Shown here piece by piece: positions 34,157-42,772 of a stretch of DNA of 64,000 nt. The stretch is from contig NC_013959.1 of the NCBI RefSeq assembly GCF_000025705.1, forward strand, positions 1,107,063 to 1,171,062, written 5' to 3'. A model generated the notes under the pieces. The model was not told where the DNA came from and searched no databases. It saw only the letters and a list, made by a program, of their open reading frames with translations. The position numbers were made by a program, and so were the translations under genes. The first letter of the stretch is position 1, and each line of letters begins with the position of its first letter. The DNA is from Sideroxydans lithotrophicus ES-1 (GTDB lineage Bacteria; Pseudomonadota; Gammaproteobacteria; Burkholderiales; Gallionellaceae).

Positions 34157-35350
34157 CTAGAACACAAAGTCGACGACTGCAGAAATTACATGAAATGTCG
34201 TTCCGTAGAGGGTTATGTTTGCCGGCACGTTTATAAGGTAGCCGTTCGAGCTGTCGCTGAGCGTTATACGATCATACTGCACCTTGAGGTCGTAGTTTCT
34301 CATGAAATCCCAGCGTGTTCCCAGACTGTTCGTGCTCTGCGATCTATCTGACAATAACAACAATGTCGCGGTTGGCGGAGGGGATGACTGCAAAAAGGAG
34401 CCGCGGCTATTCTGGCTGTGTATCAAATACGGCGTGAATTTGTTGATGCGATAACCGGCGCTGACATACATTGCACCGACCTTGTATGTCGAGCGGCGCT
34501 GCATCCACTCCGACATGGCGAACCAGTTGCCCGGATCGTAACTTGCGCCAACCGATAAATCCTTGTTCTTGTTCCACACCCCGGGGAGGGCTGTTGCCGA
34601 CTGGGTGGATGACAGGCGCTCCTGATAGCCGAGATGAAACGTTGCCTCGTCATATTCAAGATTGTCGAATATGCCCCACATATCCTTCGAAGTGGTGATG
34701 CTGGTCGGTCTTTCTAACGTATTTCTCCCGAAGATTGCCTTGATGGAATTGCTCGCTTCCCCGATCTCAAAGCGGTACATGGCATCAATGCCATCGCTGC
34801 TCGGTATGGATTGCTGATGATAAAGATCAACTGGTGGATATACCCAGGTATAGCTGTAGCCCACGTCGCGATTTTCGGAATTCATGAAAGTCGGCAAGGC
34901 TATTCGTCCGGCGCGCACGTAGGTGTTCGGGTTGAAAGAGTATTTTACGTTCAGCCATTCCACTTCCGGCCGGTAAGTGCCATCGGCGTGATATTCCGAT
35001 ATGACCTGAAGAACAGCCGATACACTGGGCGTAAAGCTGGCATTCAGATGCGCAGCGATTTTGCTGTTATTGCTGGACGACCACTCGCTGCTGCGCCCCG
35101 TCCCTTTGGGCATGGTGCTATCCAGAATATAGTCTCCCAGGTTGAGGCTGGAATGAGAAAGGCCTAATGTCCCGAATCCGCCGAACTTGAACATCGGCTG
35201 GTCTGATAATGTATTAGTGGCAGGAGCGGAGGCCTGGTTTGTCCCGCCATTTTCAATCGCACTTGTCGGTTTATCTTTCGGGGCAGCTTCTGCAACGGAA
35301 GTTCCTGCAGCAATCATGAGAAGGATTGCGAGGCAATATTTTTTTGGCAT
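34157..35350 (-). CDS. Porin-like outer-membrane beta-barrel protein
   Basis: A 397-residue protein with a signal peptide (ILLMIAAGTSVAEAA), a low-complexity spacer, then alternating beta-strands from FKFGGFGTLGLSHSS to a terminal strand ending VVDFVF. This is the phenylalanine finish used for barrel assembly. It resembles the putative porins found upstream of phosphate-like binding proteins. The ATG at 35350 gives a proper signal peptide; 65 upstream codons are unlikely. The binding-protein gene follows after 28 bases, so outer-membrane entry, periplasmic binding and kinase sensing appear to be encoded as one unit. Confidence 0.82.
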   Translation of the reverse strand: MPKKYCLAILLMIAAGTSVAEAAPKDKPTSAIENGGTNQASAPATNTLSDQPMFKFGGFGTLGLSHSSLNLGDYILDSTMPKGTGRSSEWSSSNNSKIAAHLNASFTPSVSAVLQVISEYHADGTYRPEVEWLNVKYSFNPNTYVRAGRIALPTFMNSENRDVGYSYTWVYPPVDLYHQQSIPSSDGIDAMYRFEIGEASNSIKAIFGRNTLERPTSITTSKDMWGIFDNLEYDEATFHLGYQERLSSTQSATALPGVWNKNKDLSVGASYDPGNWFAMSEWMQRRSTYKVGAMYVSAGYRINKFTPYLIHSQNSRGSFLQSSPPPTATLLLLSDRSQSTNSLGTRWDFMRNYDLKVQYDRITLSDSSNGYLINVPANITLYGTTFHVISAVVDFVF

Positions 35351-35720
35351 AAGGGTCACCTTGATATCAAAAAACCGTGTTTGATTGCTCAAGTCAGTTT
35401 TAATAACCTCACATGCAGGGTTCGGCCAAGCCGGATCTTTGGATATATGAAACTTGTTCAATATGCTCAAATCATCGGAATATTCATTGCGGTTCGCAAT
35501 ATGTCCCCGGAGTTTGCGCGTGCCCGGCAAATTATGCATAGACAATATGTCGAAAGATCCGGCTTGCCTGTGTCGCGCGACGGTGGAAATGAAATGTCCG
35601 GATCAGACCTTTGCTACCTTATGAACCTCCAGTCGTCGACACTATCAGGCCAGTTGAGCTGTAAAGACACTTCATTATTCGGGATTGCAACTTCACTGGC
35701 CTGCTCCGCCTGACATCCTG
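35351..35720. other. Intergenic region upstream of the porin-like gene
   Basis: About 370 bases without a convincing gene. It should carry the promoter of the porin/binding-protein/kinase unit on the minus strand and the end of the receiver transcript. I see no clear terminator, riboswitch or consensus promoter. Confidence 0.5.
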
Positions 35721-36248
35721 TCAGAATTTAATGAACGGGCTGCCCCATAGCATCTTCATGATTTCAACCAGTTCGGAAGATGACTGTTTTGCGCTGCCTT
35801 GCAAGCGGGCATTTTCTTTCCTCAGGTAATCCATCACGAACTTGATTTTCAGATGCGTTTTAACGCGCGCAATCACTATCGGGGCGTTAATGGGTTTGTG
35901 AATGAAATCCGAGGCGCCGACCGAAAACCCCATCTCTTCATATTCGTCCTCATTCTTCGAGGTGATGAAAATAACAGGGACATCCGCAAGCTCCGGTTTC
36001 GCTTTGAGTCGGCGACATGCTTCGAACCCGTCAATATCGGGCATCATGACATCGAGCAAAACCAGGTCGGGAGGATTGGTATATGCGTAATCGAGAGCAT
36101 CTTTGGCCTGATTAAACATTTTCAGCGAATATTCCTTCGCCAAAATCGACTCCATGATCATCAGATTCTCGACTGCATCATCTACCACCAATATGGTGGG
36201 ACGTACTAGCACAGTAGGCTGTGCGCCAGACTCTTCTATATTGTCCAT
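35721..36248 (-). CDS. Stand-alone receiver-domain response regulator
   Basis: A 175-residue protein. A receiver domain spans about residues 17-135 with acidic residues in VVDDA, the phospho-acceptor aspartate in LLDVMMPD, a threonine in FITSKN and a lysine in FIHKPI. A C-terminal helical tail (KFVMDYLRKENARLQG) has no recognisable output domain. In this family such a tail often allows coiled-coil pairing with other signalling proteins. It is upstream of, and on the same strand as, the porin/binding-protein/hybrid-kinase unit, and could take phosphate from that kinase's Hpt domain. AAGGAGATC precedes the ATG. Confidence 0.87.
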   Translation of the reverse strand: MDNIEESGAQPTVLVRPTILVVDDAVENLMIMESILAKEYSLKMFNQAKDALDYAYTNPPDLVLLDVMMPDIDGFEACRRLKAKPELADVPVIFITSKNEDEYEEMGFSVGASDFIHKPINAPIVIARVKTHLKIKFVMDYLRKENARLQGSAKQSSSELVEIMKMLWGSPFIKF

Positions 36249-36512
36249 AATGATCTCCTTATTAAATTATGATCTCGATCAAAACCTCAGGCAGGCAATA
36301 TCGTTGGGCCAGGATTCAAGGACATTCTCGGCGTTAACGGGTAAAAATACAATGCCGTTAATGATGGCATCTCGAACAAGCCGGACCAACGGCAACGCAA
36401 AAAATGATGAACGGTAGAATTAATTCCGGAGTCTCCAGTCTGAGAGTCGTCCTGGTCTTTCAGGGCAATTCGTAGCGTCAAATTACTGACGAAGATATAA
36501 AGGAGATTCAAA

Positions 36513-36635
36513 ATGACCTATCAAGACAGCAACAATACCAAACGGGAAGATACAACGTTCAGGACGGTTTTGGGCTGGCTAGCAGCAGCGGCTACGGCTA
36601 TTGCCAGCATCGCCAGCGTGGTTAGTTTTTCCTGA
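36513..36635 (+). CDS. 40-residue membrane-inserting peptide
   Basis: A short frame with a strong AAGGAGAT site and an ATG at 36513. The N-terminal half is polar and charged (SNNTKREDTTFR). The C-terminal half (VLGWLAAAATAIASIASVVSFS) is an alanine-rich hydrophobic helix. A good terminator starts 29 bases after the stop, so it is an independent gene. The family is unknown to me. It resembles small peptides that insert in the membrane, including type I toxin-like ones, but there is no antisense RNA evidence. Confidence 0.6.
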   Translation: MTYQDSNNTKREDTTFRTVLGWLAAAATAIASIASVVSFS

Positions 36636-36664
36636 TATGTGAACTATGAAAACGGGGTTACATG

Positions 36665-36689
36665 GAGGCGGTGAGAGCCGCCTCTTTTT
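36665..36689 (+). terminator. Rho-independent terminator after the 40-codon gene
   Basis: GAGGCGG and CCGCCTC form a 7-bp stem with a 6-base loop, followed by five T residues. It isolates the small gene from the riboswitch transcript downstream. Confidence 0.9.
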
Positions 36690-36895
36690 ATTTGCGGAGC
36701 AAACTGTTTCGATCGCATGAATGAATTTCTGCATGAAGGGGTTCTCAAGTTTTCCTGGGCGGCTCTTCAGGCATGTTTTTTCCTGAATATAGTCCAACGT
36801 GCTGGAAAAACCGAGCCTGTACGAAGGGGCCTTCTTGCAATAACCGGGATTTTATGTAAATGTGGCCGCCCGATTTGCAATGCTTCTGGCATGTC

Positions 36896-36983
36896 GGTAT
36901 TGATAAAGGCAAACCTGTTGAAAAGCAGCGACGCAAAGTTTCCGGTCTAAGGCAAAAAACCTTTGATAGCGGGGCCGCCAAAT
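36896..36983 (+). ncRNA. Cyclic-di-GMP-I (GEMM) riboswitch upstream of the ankyrin membrane protein
   Basis: The GEMM-I elements are present in order: AAAGGCAAACC, a P2 hairpin with a GAAA loop, GCGACGCAAAG, CCGGTCTAA, a short P3 hairpin, and ATAGCGGGGCCGCC. P3 is shorter than in the first copy (29846-29953), so the two are not a recent duplication. The GTG start of the ankyrin gene is about 180 bases downstream. In between, GCTCCA and TGGAGC (near 36997 and 37015) can form a hairpin that may belong to the expression platform. Confidence 0.92.
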
Positions 36984-37160
36984 CCTTTCTGATTGCTCCA
37001 GCGATGTTGCTTCATGGAGCGTCAATATGATGGAACAGCAGGTTCCAGTGCGCCTCCCCAAGCCATCCCGGACGACCGAGCAGCCTCGCGGAATAGGCCA
37101 TTTCAACTGACTATAGTGCGGAATATGCAGGCAATTGATCATCGATAGAGGGAGGTCATT

Positions 37161-37859
37161 GTGAAAGTACAGTTCAAATCAAGTGAAGTGCTGATATTGC
37201 TGGCGGCTTCAGTAATGAGTTTCCTTGCCAACCTGCCGGATTCTTTGCTGGGGAATGTGGTTGACAGAAAAGCATTGCTGGCCGCACTGACTGCCCTGAT
37301 TGTCGTGGCTATGTTCCGATATCTGCAGATACTGCTGTTGTTGACGATCTCCATTCTGGCTATCGGCGCGAATCTTCCCGAAGGGCTGGCTGCAGCGTTG
37401 GGTATCAGCCAGACGGCGTTGCTGGTATCGCTAGGCATCCTGGTTGCGCTTACGCTGCTGAACCGCGTGGCCAAATTGTTGCCTACAGACCAGACGGCAC
37501 TTGCTTCAGAGATCGCCGATATGCGTCAAACCATGATGGCAGCGATCGCAAAAGGAGACCAGGCTACGCTTCAATGCCTGTTGGAAAAGGATGAAAGCGT
37601 CAACTTCACCCTGAATGGCACGACTCCTTTGCATCTGGCTGCCGAGAAGGGATACCCGAACATCGTGCGTTTACTGGTCGGACACGGCGCGGATTTCCGC
37701 ATGAAGGATGCAACAGGCAAGACCCCGTTGGAGGTGGCGCAGTCGAAGATGAAATTCATCCAGACCGAAGAGATTCTTTATAGTGCGAGCAGACCAGCAT
37801 TTGCGACTGGCGATGTTGAAAACAGGCGTACCGATGCCGAGATTTGGCGAGGGGCTTGA
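37161..37859 (+). CDS. Membrane protein with C-terminal ankyrin repeats
   Basis: A 232-residue protein. Four hydrophobic segments lie in residues 8-110. A linker with MRQTMMAAIAKGDQATLQCLLEKD starts two ankyrin repeats (GTTPLHLAAEKGYPNIVRLLVGHGADFRMKDATGKTPLEVAQS, residues 154-196). Ankyrin repeats usually bind proteins, so it may hold a partner at the membrane. The GTG start has an excellent GGGAGG site. It lies behind a GEMM-I riboswitch and so is probably made according to cyclic-di-GMP level. Link to motility or surface attachment is likely but unproven. Confidence 0.83.
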   Translation: MKVQFKSSEVLILLAASVMSFLANLPDSLLGNVVDRKALLAALTALIVVAMFRYLQILLLLTISILAIGANLPEGLAAALGISQTALLVSLGILVALTLLNRVAKLLPTDQTALASEIADMRQTMMAAIAKGDQATLQCLLEKDESVNFTLNGTTPLHLAAEKGYPNIVRLLVGHGADFRMKDATGKTPLEVAQSKMKFIQTEEILYSASRPAFATGDVENRRTDAEIWRGA

Positions 37860-37929
37860 CTGATCGAGGTCTGATGCAGGCCTTCATTGCCTGGCATTTT
37901 GTGCATTTTCTTGTTGGATCACGAACAGC

Positions 37930-38712
37930 TTATCTTGCCTGTTTGTCGATGTCGTCCGTTTCCTTCACCCATTCCTTGACTTGCTGAGCCACCCAGTAGC
38001 CGTCATCCAGCGGTATATCATGACCCGCTGTCGGGTGCAGTTTGACGGTGCAGTCCCATTGTTTCGCCAGAGTGAGCGAGCATTTCACATTGACCAACCG
38101 GTCTCGCTGCGCCGCAAGCAGCAACACAGGGGCGGCAGGAGCCGCCGGTGCGGCACGATATGAGGCGGCGGCCCGCAACTGGCGCAAGATGTTCGCACGC
38201 GTGACGGGACATTCCCGCGCATATCCTGTCCACTGTTCCAGCAATTCCGTGCGCTGTTGTGCGGAGCGATTCTGTGTGCTGGTCAGGCGCAGTATCAGTC
38301 GCTCTCGCCGAGCGGCAGAGCCAAGCATCAGATAACTCGACAAAGCCGGATAATTGGCCGGGCGCAGCCTGTGGTAGAAGGGGTTGTTCGGTGCCAGGCT
38401 GGTGTTGATCAATACCAGCCTTTCCAATTCATCCGGATAAAGCCTGCACCACTCCACTGCCACCATTGCGCCCAAGGAAAGGGCGAGCACGCGGTAAGGT
38501 GGCGCATACCCGAGTTGCTTGAGTTGCGCGCGGCAATGGTGCGCCATCTCTGCCACGCTGTTGAGGCTGGTGTGTGCATGCAGGCTGCCATTGCCGGGGA
38601 AATCCAGGGTGACGATGTTGCGTGCACCTACTGCATCCTGAAACAGCATGGGGAACTCGCCCCAGTGGCGCGTTTCGCGCATCAAGCCCCGCAAAAGAAC
38701 CCAGGTCGTCAT
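37930..38712 (-). CDS. Alpha/beta hydrolase
   Basis: A 260-residue alpha/beta hydrolase fold protein. It has a start strand WVLLRGLMRETRHW, a nucleophile elbow in LALSLGAMVA near residue 80 (the first glycine of GxSxG is alanine), an acidic residue in AAQRDRLVNV and the histidine in PTAGHDIPLDD. The substrate is unknown; esterase or thioesterase roles are possible. The ATG at 38712 overlaps the stop of the M14 peptidase gene as ATGA, so translation is coupled and the longer open frame is not used. Confidence 0.85.
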   Translation of the reverse strand: MTTWVLLRGLMRETRHWGEFPMLFQDAVGARNIVTLDFPGNGSLHAHTSLNSVAEMAHHCRAQLKQLGYAPPYRVLALSLGAMVAVEWCRLYPDELERLVLINTSLAPNNPFYHRLRPANYPALSSYLMLGSAARRERLILRLTSTQNRSAQQRTELLEQWTGYARECPVTRANILRQLRAAASYRAAPAAPAAPVLLLAAQRDRLVNVKCSLTLAKQWDCTVKLHPTAGHDIPLDDGYWVAQQVKEWVKETDDIDKQAR

Positions 38713-39719
38713 CGTCTGTACCAGCGCATCACTGCACGCTCCTGCATGCGAAGCCGGGTGGGGCCTTTGACCAGCCAATTGTCGTAGCCGCCGGCAGCGC
38801 GCATCAGAAAGTCCAGCCAGACGGCATGCCTGCGCAATACCCGGTGCAGCCGATGCTCCACGGATGGGTTGAATATGCCGTGACGAGAGAAGAGTTGGAG
38901 AGGGTTCTTCTTCACCCACAGCCAGGAACCCATTTCCAGCGTCAGCGGCAAAAAAGTCCTGTTTCTGTCGTTTTGCGACTGCAGGTAAAGATAGTCCCAT
39001 ATGTCACCGTGCGTGCGGTATTGCACGCTCTGCGGCTCGAACAGGTATCTGGTGTTGGGATGGGTCTGCTGAAACAGTTCCTCCAGCCTGAGGATGTCGG
39101 CCAGGTGATCGATAGGATGCACGCTATGCGCATGCGGAAACCAGATGCGATCGCGCGCCCCGAAGCCGGAGTGGCAGTCCACGGCGATGCTGAAAGGACG
39201 GGGCAGCAATTCCTCTTGCACGGTACGGCACAACGCCAGATTCTCGCTTTCCATCTCGGCACCTGCAGCACCGCGATACCAGGGCAGGTGCGGGCTGATG
39301 CGGTGACCGCCTAGCAGGAAGGGAACTCCGCCTGTTGCCTCCACCGGCGCATTGCGCATCAGATCCACCCCCCGGGGGGTGCTGCGTGTCGATTGCCACA
39401 TCCCGCCAGGGTTGATCAGGGGCATGAATACCAGGCGCACGTCCTGCAGCAGATGGTGCATGCTGCTGTCCCACTCCAGGCGAGTGAGCAAACTGCGCAG
39501 GAAGTACAACAACACCTGCGTGCCGATACGTTCCAGGCCATGGACGCCACCGAAGAATCCAATCGCAGGCAACTTTGGATCGGGGTTGCCCAAGGTCAGC
39601 CGGTAGACGGGGAAACATTTATTTCCGGCACTGACTTCGCATTCGATATGCGCTTCGAGACGATCTTTTCCAAGTTCCAGGATTCGTTCTAACTCTCTCA
39701 GTTCGGGCAAGGTGGACAT
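38709..39719 (-). CDS. M14-family zinc carboxypeptidase-like protein
   Basis: A 336-residue protein of the M14 (carboxypeptidase A/succinylglutamate desuccinylase-like) family. Zinc ligands are suggested by GGVHGLER (H and E near residues 60-63) and VDCHSGFG (near 190). The catalytic glutamate is probably in LTLEMGSW. A substrate-binding arginine appears in the NPGGM...RGVDLMRN segment. No signal peptide is present, so it acts in the cytosol, perhaps on peptidoglycan peptides or modified amino acids. It forms a coupled pair with the alpha/beta hydrolase gene. Confidence 0.84.
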   Translation of the reverse strand: MSTLPELRELERILELGKDRLEAHIECEVSAGNKCFPVYRLTLGNPDPKLPAIGFFGGVHGLERIGTQVLLYFLRSLLTRLEWDSSMHHLLQDVRLVFMPLINPGGMWQSTRSTPRGVDLMRNAPVEATGGVPFLLGGHRISPHLPWYRGAAGAEMESENLALCRTVQEELLPRPFSIAVDCHSGFGARDRIWFPHAHSVHPIDHLADILRLEELFQQTHPNTRYLFEPQSVQYRTHGDIWDYLYLQSQNDRNRTFLPLTLEMGSWLWVKKNPLQLFSRHGIFNPSVEHRLHRVLRRHAVWLDFLMRAAGGYDNWLVKGPTRLRMQERAVMRWYRR

Positions 39720-39886
39720 GGGAGTTCGGGTCTATGCCTGGTAATGTAAGTGCAATGGGTAATGGTCACGTTTCGGATAATACCGCCATTGTCGATCATG
39801 CATTCTGCATCTGTTCATTCTGCTTGCAATGGATGACTGCAGAGAAATCGAACTTTTTCCGAGATCGCCAGTCGATTCCGGCATAT

Positions 39887-40786
39887 TCAGCATGCTGCCG
39901 GATCGGCTGCCTGTTCAAACAGCCATGCCCTGAAAGCGGCCACCTTGTTCAACATGCTCTTGTTCCTGGGCATCACCAGTTGATAACTCAGGTCGCTGGC
40001 TATGTTGTGTCCCAATATTTGTACCAGCCTGCCCGAGCCAAGGTCGTTCTGCACCAGGCTATGCCATGCCAGGGTGACACCAAGGCCGTTGACTGCGGCC
40101 TGGATCGCCAGGTCGGCATCGCCAAAACGACGGACATTCAGCGGGGCGTCGACCACTCCCAGCCCGGCAAGCCACGTTTTCCATTCCGGAAACGTGCCGC
40201 GCATGATGTGCCAGTCGTCCTCGATCAGATCGGCATGCAGCAGGTCGGCGGGAGTCTTGATGGATGCTGCCAGCTCGGGCGTGGCCACGGCAACTATCCA
40301 TTCCGGCATCAAACGCTCGACGCTCAGTCCGGGATGGGGATCGCTGCTGAAGCGGATCGCCATATCCACTTCCTCCATCGAAAAATCGACGATGCGTCGT
40401 GTGGCCAGCAAATGGACCTCCACATCCGGATAGCGCAGGTAAAAATCATTCAAGCGCGGAATAAGCCAGCGTGCCGCGAATACGGGCGGGGTCGAGATGG
40501 TCAGCGGTCCGGCGATGCTGCCGGAGCGCACCCTCAGCATGGCCCGCTCGAGCTGATCGAAGGCGTCCGAGACCAGATGCAATGCATCATGGGCCGATTC
40601 GTTCAGGACCAGCGTCTTGCCGCGATTGAACAGGGCAACGCCAAGATGATCCTCCAGCAGCTTGATCTGCTGGCTGACTGCCGCCGGGGTGACATGCAAT
40701 TCCTCCGCAGCACGGATGAATGAACGATGGCGAGCAGCTGCTTCGAAGAATCGCAAGGCGTTGAGCGGTGGAAGATGGCGTGCCAT
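39887..40786 (-). CDS. LysR family regulator, GcvA-like
   Basis: A 299-residue regulator. The N-terminal winged HTH (PLNALRFFEAAARHRSFIRAAEELHVTPAAVSQQIKLLEDHLGVALFNR) and a periplasmic-binding-like effector domain (from about residue 90) mark the LysR family. The sequence resembles the GcvA subgroup. LysR genes commonly control a divergent neighbour, here the EamA exporter gene whose ATG is 98 bases away. The intergenic region would hold the T-N11-A type site, not identified with certainty. An exporter of an amino acid or small metabolite is a reasonable target. Confidence 0.9.
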   Translation of the reverse strand: MARHLPPLNALRFFEAAARHRSFIRAAEELHVTPAAVSQQIKLLEDHLGVALFNRGKTLVLNESAHDALHLVSDAFDQLERAMLRVRSGSIAGPLTISTPPVFAARWLIPRLNDFYLRYPDVEVHLLATRRIVDFSMEEVDMAIRFSSDPHPGLSVERLMPEWIVAVATPELAASIKTPADLLHADLIEDDWHIMRGTFPEWKTWLAGLGVVDAPLNVRRFGDADLAIQAAVNGLGVTLAWHSLVQNDLGSGRLVQILGHNIASDLSYQLVMPRNKSMLNKVAAFRAWLFEQAADPAAC

Positions 40787-40884
40787 TAGTTTTCCTTAAT
40801 GTGTCCTCAATAAAGTCTAGCTTGTGATCCAAGGCGCCGGCCATTAGAGTCGTGCCATCCGAATTAATCTTACTGGAACTGATC

Positions 40885-41775
40885 ATGGGAATCACTACCG
40901 TCTACCTGCTTGTTACCGCCTCTGCATTTTTCTGGGGAGCCAATTTCGTGCTGGCCGGGCCTATCCTGGCCGACTTGCCGCCATTGTGGGCAGCGGCTAT
41001 GCGCTTCGTGCTGGGGGCCGCCTTGATGTTCATCATCGCCGGCGTGCGCCGCGAACAACTGCTGGGTTTGCTGAAACGCAATGCCGGAGTTTACCTGTTG
41101 CTCGGAGCTGTCGGGATAACCGGATTCAACCTGTTCTTTTTTTATGCGCTGCGCTCCACCTCGGCTAACAGTGCCGCACTCATCATGGCGACCAATCCTT
41201 TGCTTACCGCGCTGCTGGCAGTTGCGTTCCTGGGCGAACGCCTTACCAGCCGGCATCTGGTTGCATTGCCGGTCGCATTGATCGGCGTGGCGGTGGTCAT
41301 CTCGCAAGGGAATATGAACAAGCTGGAGTCATTGAACTTTGCGCATGGCGACTTGCTGATGCTGGCCGCCAATCTGTGCTGGGCGGCGTACAACGTCCTT
41401 GTCCGCCGTTATATGCCGCAAGGTTCGCCCATCGCCAATACCAGTTGGGTCATGGCGGCAGGAGCGATCCTGCTGGCTTCGGTCGCCCTCGGCAGTGATG
41501 CCCACATGAGTGAGCTCGATGGCAAAGCCAGTCTGGCGATGGCAGTCATGGTTGTTGGCGGCACGGTGTTGGCGTACCTGTTCTGGGGCATTGGCATCGC
41601 CCGGCTCGGCGCGGCGCGTACGGCGATCTTCATCAATCTTGTCCCCGTCTTTGCCATGCTGGTCGGCGGAGTTCTCGGCACTCTGCCAACCACGGCACAG
41701 CTTGCCGGCGGGCTGCTGGTGCTCGGCGGTGTGAGCATATCCATGTTCCCGTCCCGTCGCACTGCGGCAGCGTAG
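40885..41775 (+). CDS. EamA-type DMT family exporter
   Basis: A 296-residue protein with ten hydrophobic helices in two five-helix EamA repeats. The typical pattern FFWGANFVLAGPIL...PPLWAAAMRFVLGAALM is in the first repeat and GDLLMLAANLCWAAYNVLVRR starts the second. Members export amino acids or other metabolites through the cytoplasmic membrane. The ATG at 40885 follows GGAACTG and is preferred over a frame start 33 bases upstream. It is divergent from the LysR regulator gene. Confidence 0.9.
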   Translation: MGITTVYLLVTASAFFWGANFVLAGPILADLPPLWAAAMRFVLGAALMFIIAGVRREQLLGLLKRNAGVYLLLGAVGITGFNLFFFYALRSTSANSAALIMATNPLLTALLAVAFLGERLTSRHLVALPVALIGVAVVISQGNMNKLESLNFAHGDLLMLAANLCWAAYNVLVRRYMPQGSPIANTSWVMAAGAILLASVALGSDAHMSELDGKASLAMAVMVVGGTVLAYLFWGIGIARLGAARTAIFINLVPVFAMLVGGVLGTLPTTAQLAGGLLVLGGVSISMFPSRRTAAA

Positions 41776-41856
41776 AGGCGGGATCGGGCGTACGTTCCTG
41801 TCCTGCAGGAGTTATTGAAGTAGAATCGGCCTCGACCGAACCCCGAACGCTTTCCC

Positions 41857-42597
41857 ATGCCCACCGCCAATCTCGCGCCCAGTTACATCGAACCTTCGCA
41901 TCTTGCCGACGCGTTACGGAGTCACGGTTTCGGCGTGCTGAGTCCAACCGGGCTGGCATCGTTTATTGGTTGTCCGCTGTCTGTGCTGGAATCTCTTAAA
42001 GCAGATTGGGATGATCTGCCGCCGGATACCTTTCTTAAGGACGGCGGACGTTACCGCCGCCGCAGGCATTCCTGCTTCATCGTGGACGGCCAGTCTGCGA
42101 CCCAGGTCGCGCATCGTCCGCATTACCAGCCGTTGCAATACAACGCACTGCACGGCGGGATGCTGCGCTTGTTCGAACCTCTTGCTGCGCACACCGTTGC
42201 GCAACCGGTCTGGTCGACATTGCTGCGCAACATCGCGCGCGTCTGCGCTGACGTCAAAGGCGAGCGTCCCTGGTACGTTGAAGCGCACCAGTTCCGCATC
42301 GACACCACTCACGGGATCGGCCGTCCGACACCGGAAGGCGCACATCGAGACGGCGTGGATTTCGTTGCCATCCTGCTGGTTGGGCGCGAGAACGTCAGCG
42401 GCGGCGAAAGTCGCATCTTCGATGCCAATGGGCCGCACGGACAGCGCTTCACCCTGAGCGAGCCATGGACATTGTTGTTGCTGGACGACCATCGAGTCAT
42501 CCACGAGTCCACCCCCATCCAGCCGACGGCCGACGGCGGCCATCGCGATACGTTGGTGCTGACTTTTCGTGCTGGCGGATTTCTGGAAATGCCTTAG
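41857..42597 (+). CDS. 2OG-Fe(II) dioxygenase family protein (BsmA/IDO-like)
   Basis: A 246-residue protein of the 2OG-Fe dioxygenase group that includes isoleucine dioxygenase and BsmA. The iron ligands are in GAHRDGVDF (H and D, near residues 163-165) and the distal histidine in HRVIHEST. A 2-oxoglutarate-binding arginine is probably in HRDTLVLTFRAGG. Members hydroxylate free amino acids or take part in biofilm and stress responses. It may be co-transcribed with the EamA exporter 80 bases upstream, so the exporter could export its product; this is inference. Confidence 0.83.
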   Translation: MPTANLAPSYIEPSHLADALRSHGFGVLSPTGLASFIGCPLSVLESLKADWDDLPPDTFLKDGGRYRRRRHSCFIVDGQSATQVAHRPHYQPLQYNALHGGMLRLFEPLAAHTVAQPVWSTLLRNIARVCADVKGERPWYVEAHQFRIDTTHGIGRPTPEGAHRDGVDFVAILLVGRENVSGGESRIFDANGPHGQRFTLSEPWTLLLLDDHRVIHESTPIQPTADGGHRDTLVLTFRAGGFLEMP

Positions 42598-42772
42598 CGG
42601 GATGGCATAGACTCTCTGGCAGCGACACTTTGGAACATATGGGCAATGCCCGCTAGTAGAAGAGTGGACTGCACCATCTAACGGCTATATATATACAACG
42701 ATAGACCATTTCATAAAACACCGGTGTTTGGTTAGACTCGCACCATCGTGAATCCAGTCGAAGGAAACAAGC

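Noticed and set aside
35381-35713. 110-codon plus-strand frame upstream of the porin-like gene
   Set aside because: No ribosome-binding site or family pattern. It overlaps the expected promoter region of the minus-strand porin gene.
36717-36950. 77-codon frame running into the second riboswitch
   Set aside because: Its end lies inside the conserved aptamer and there is no ribosome-binding site.
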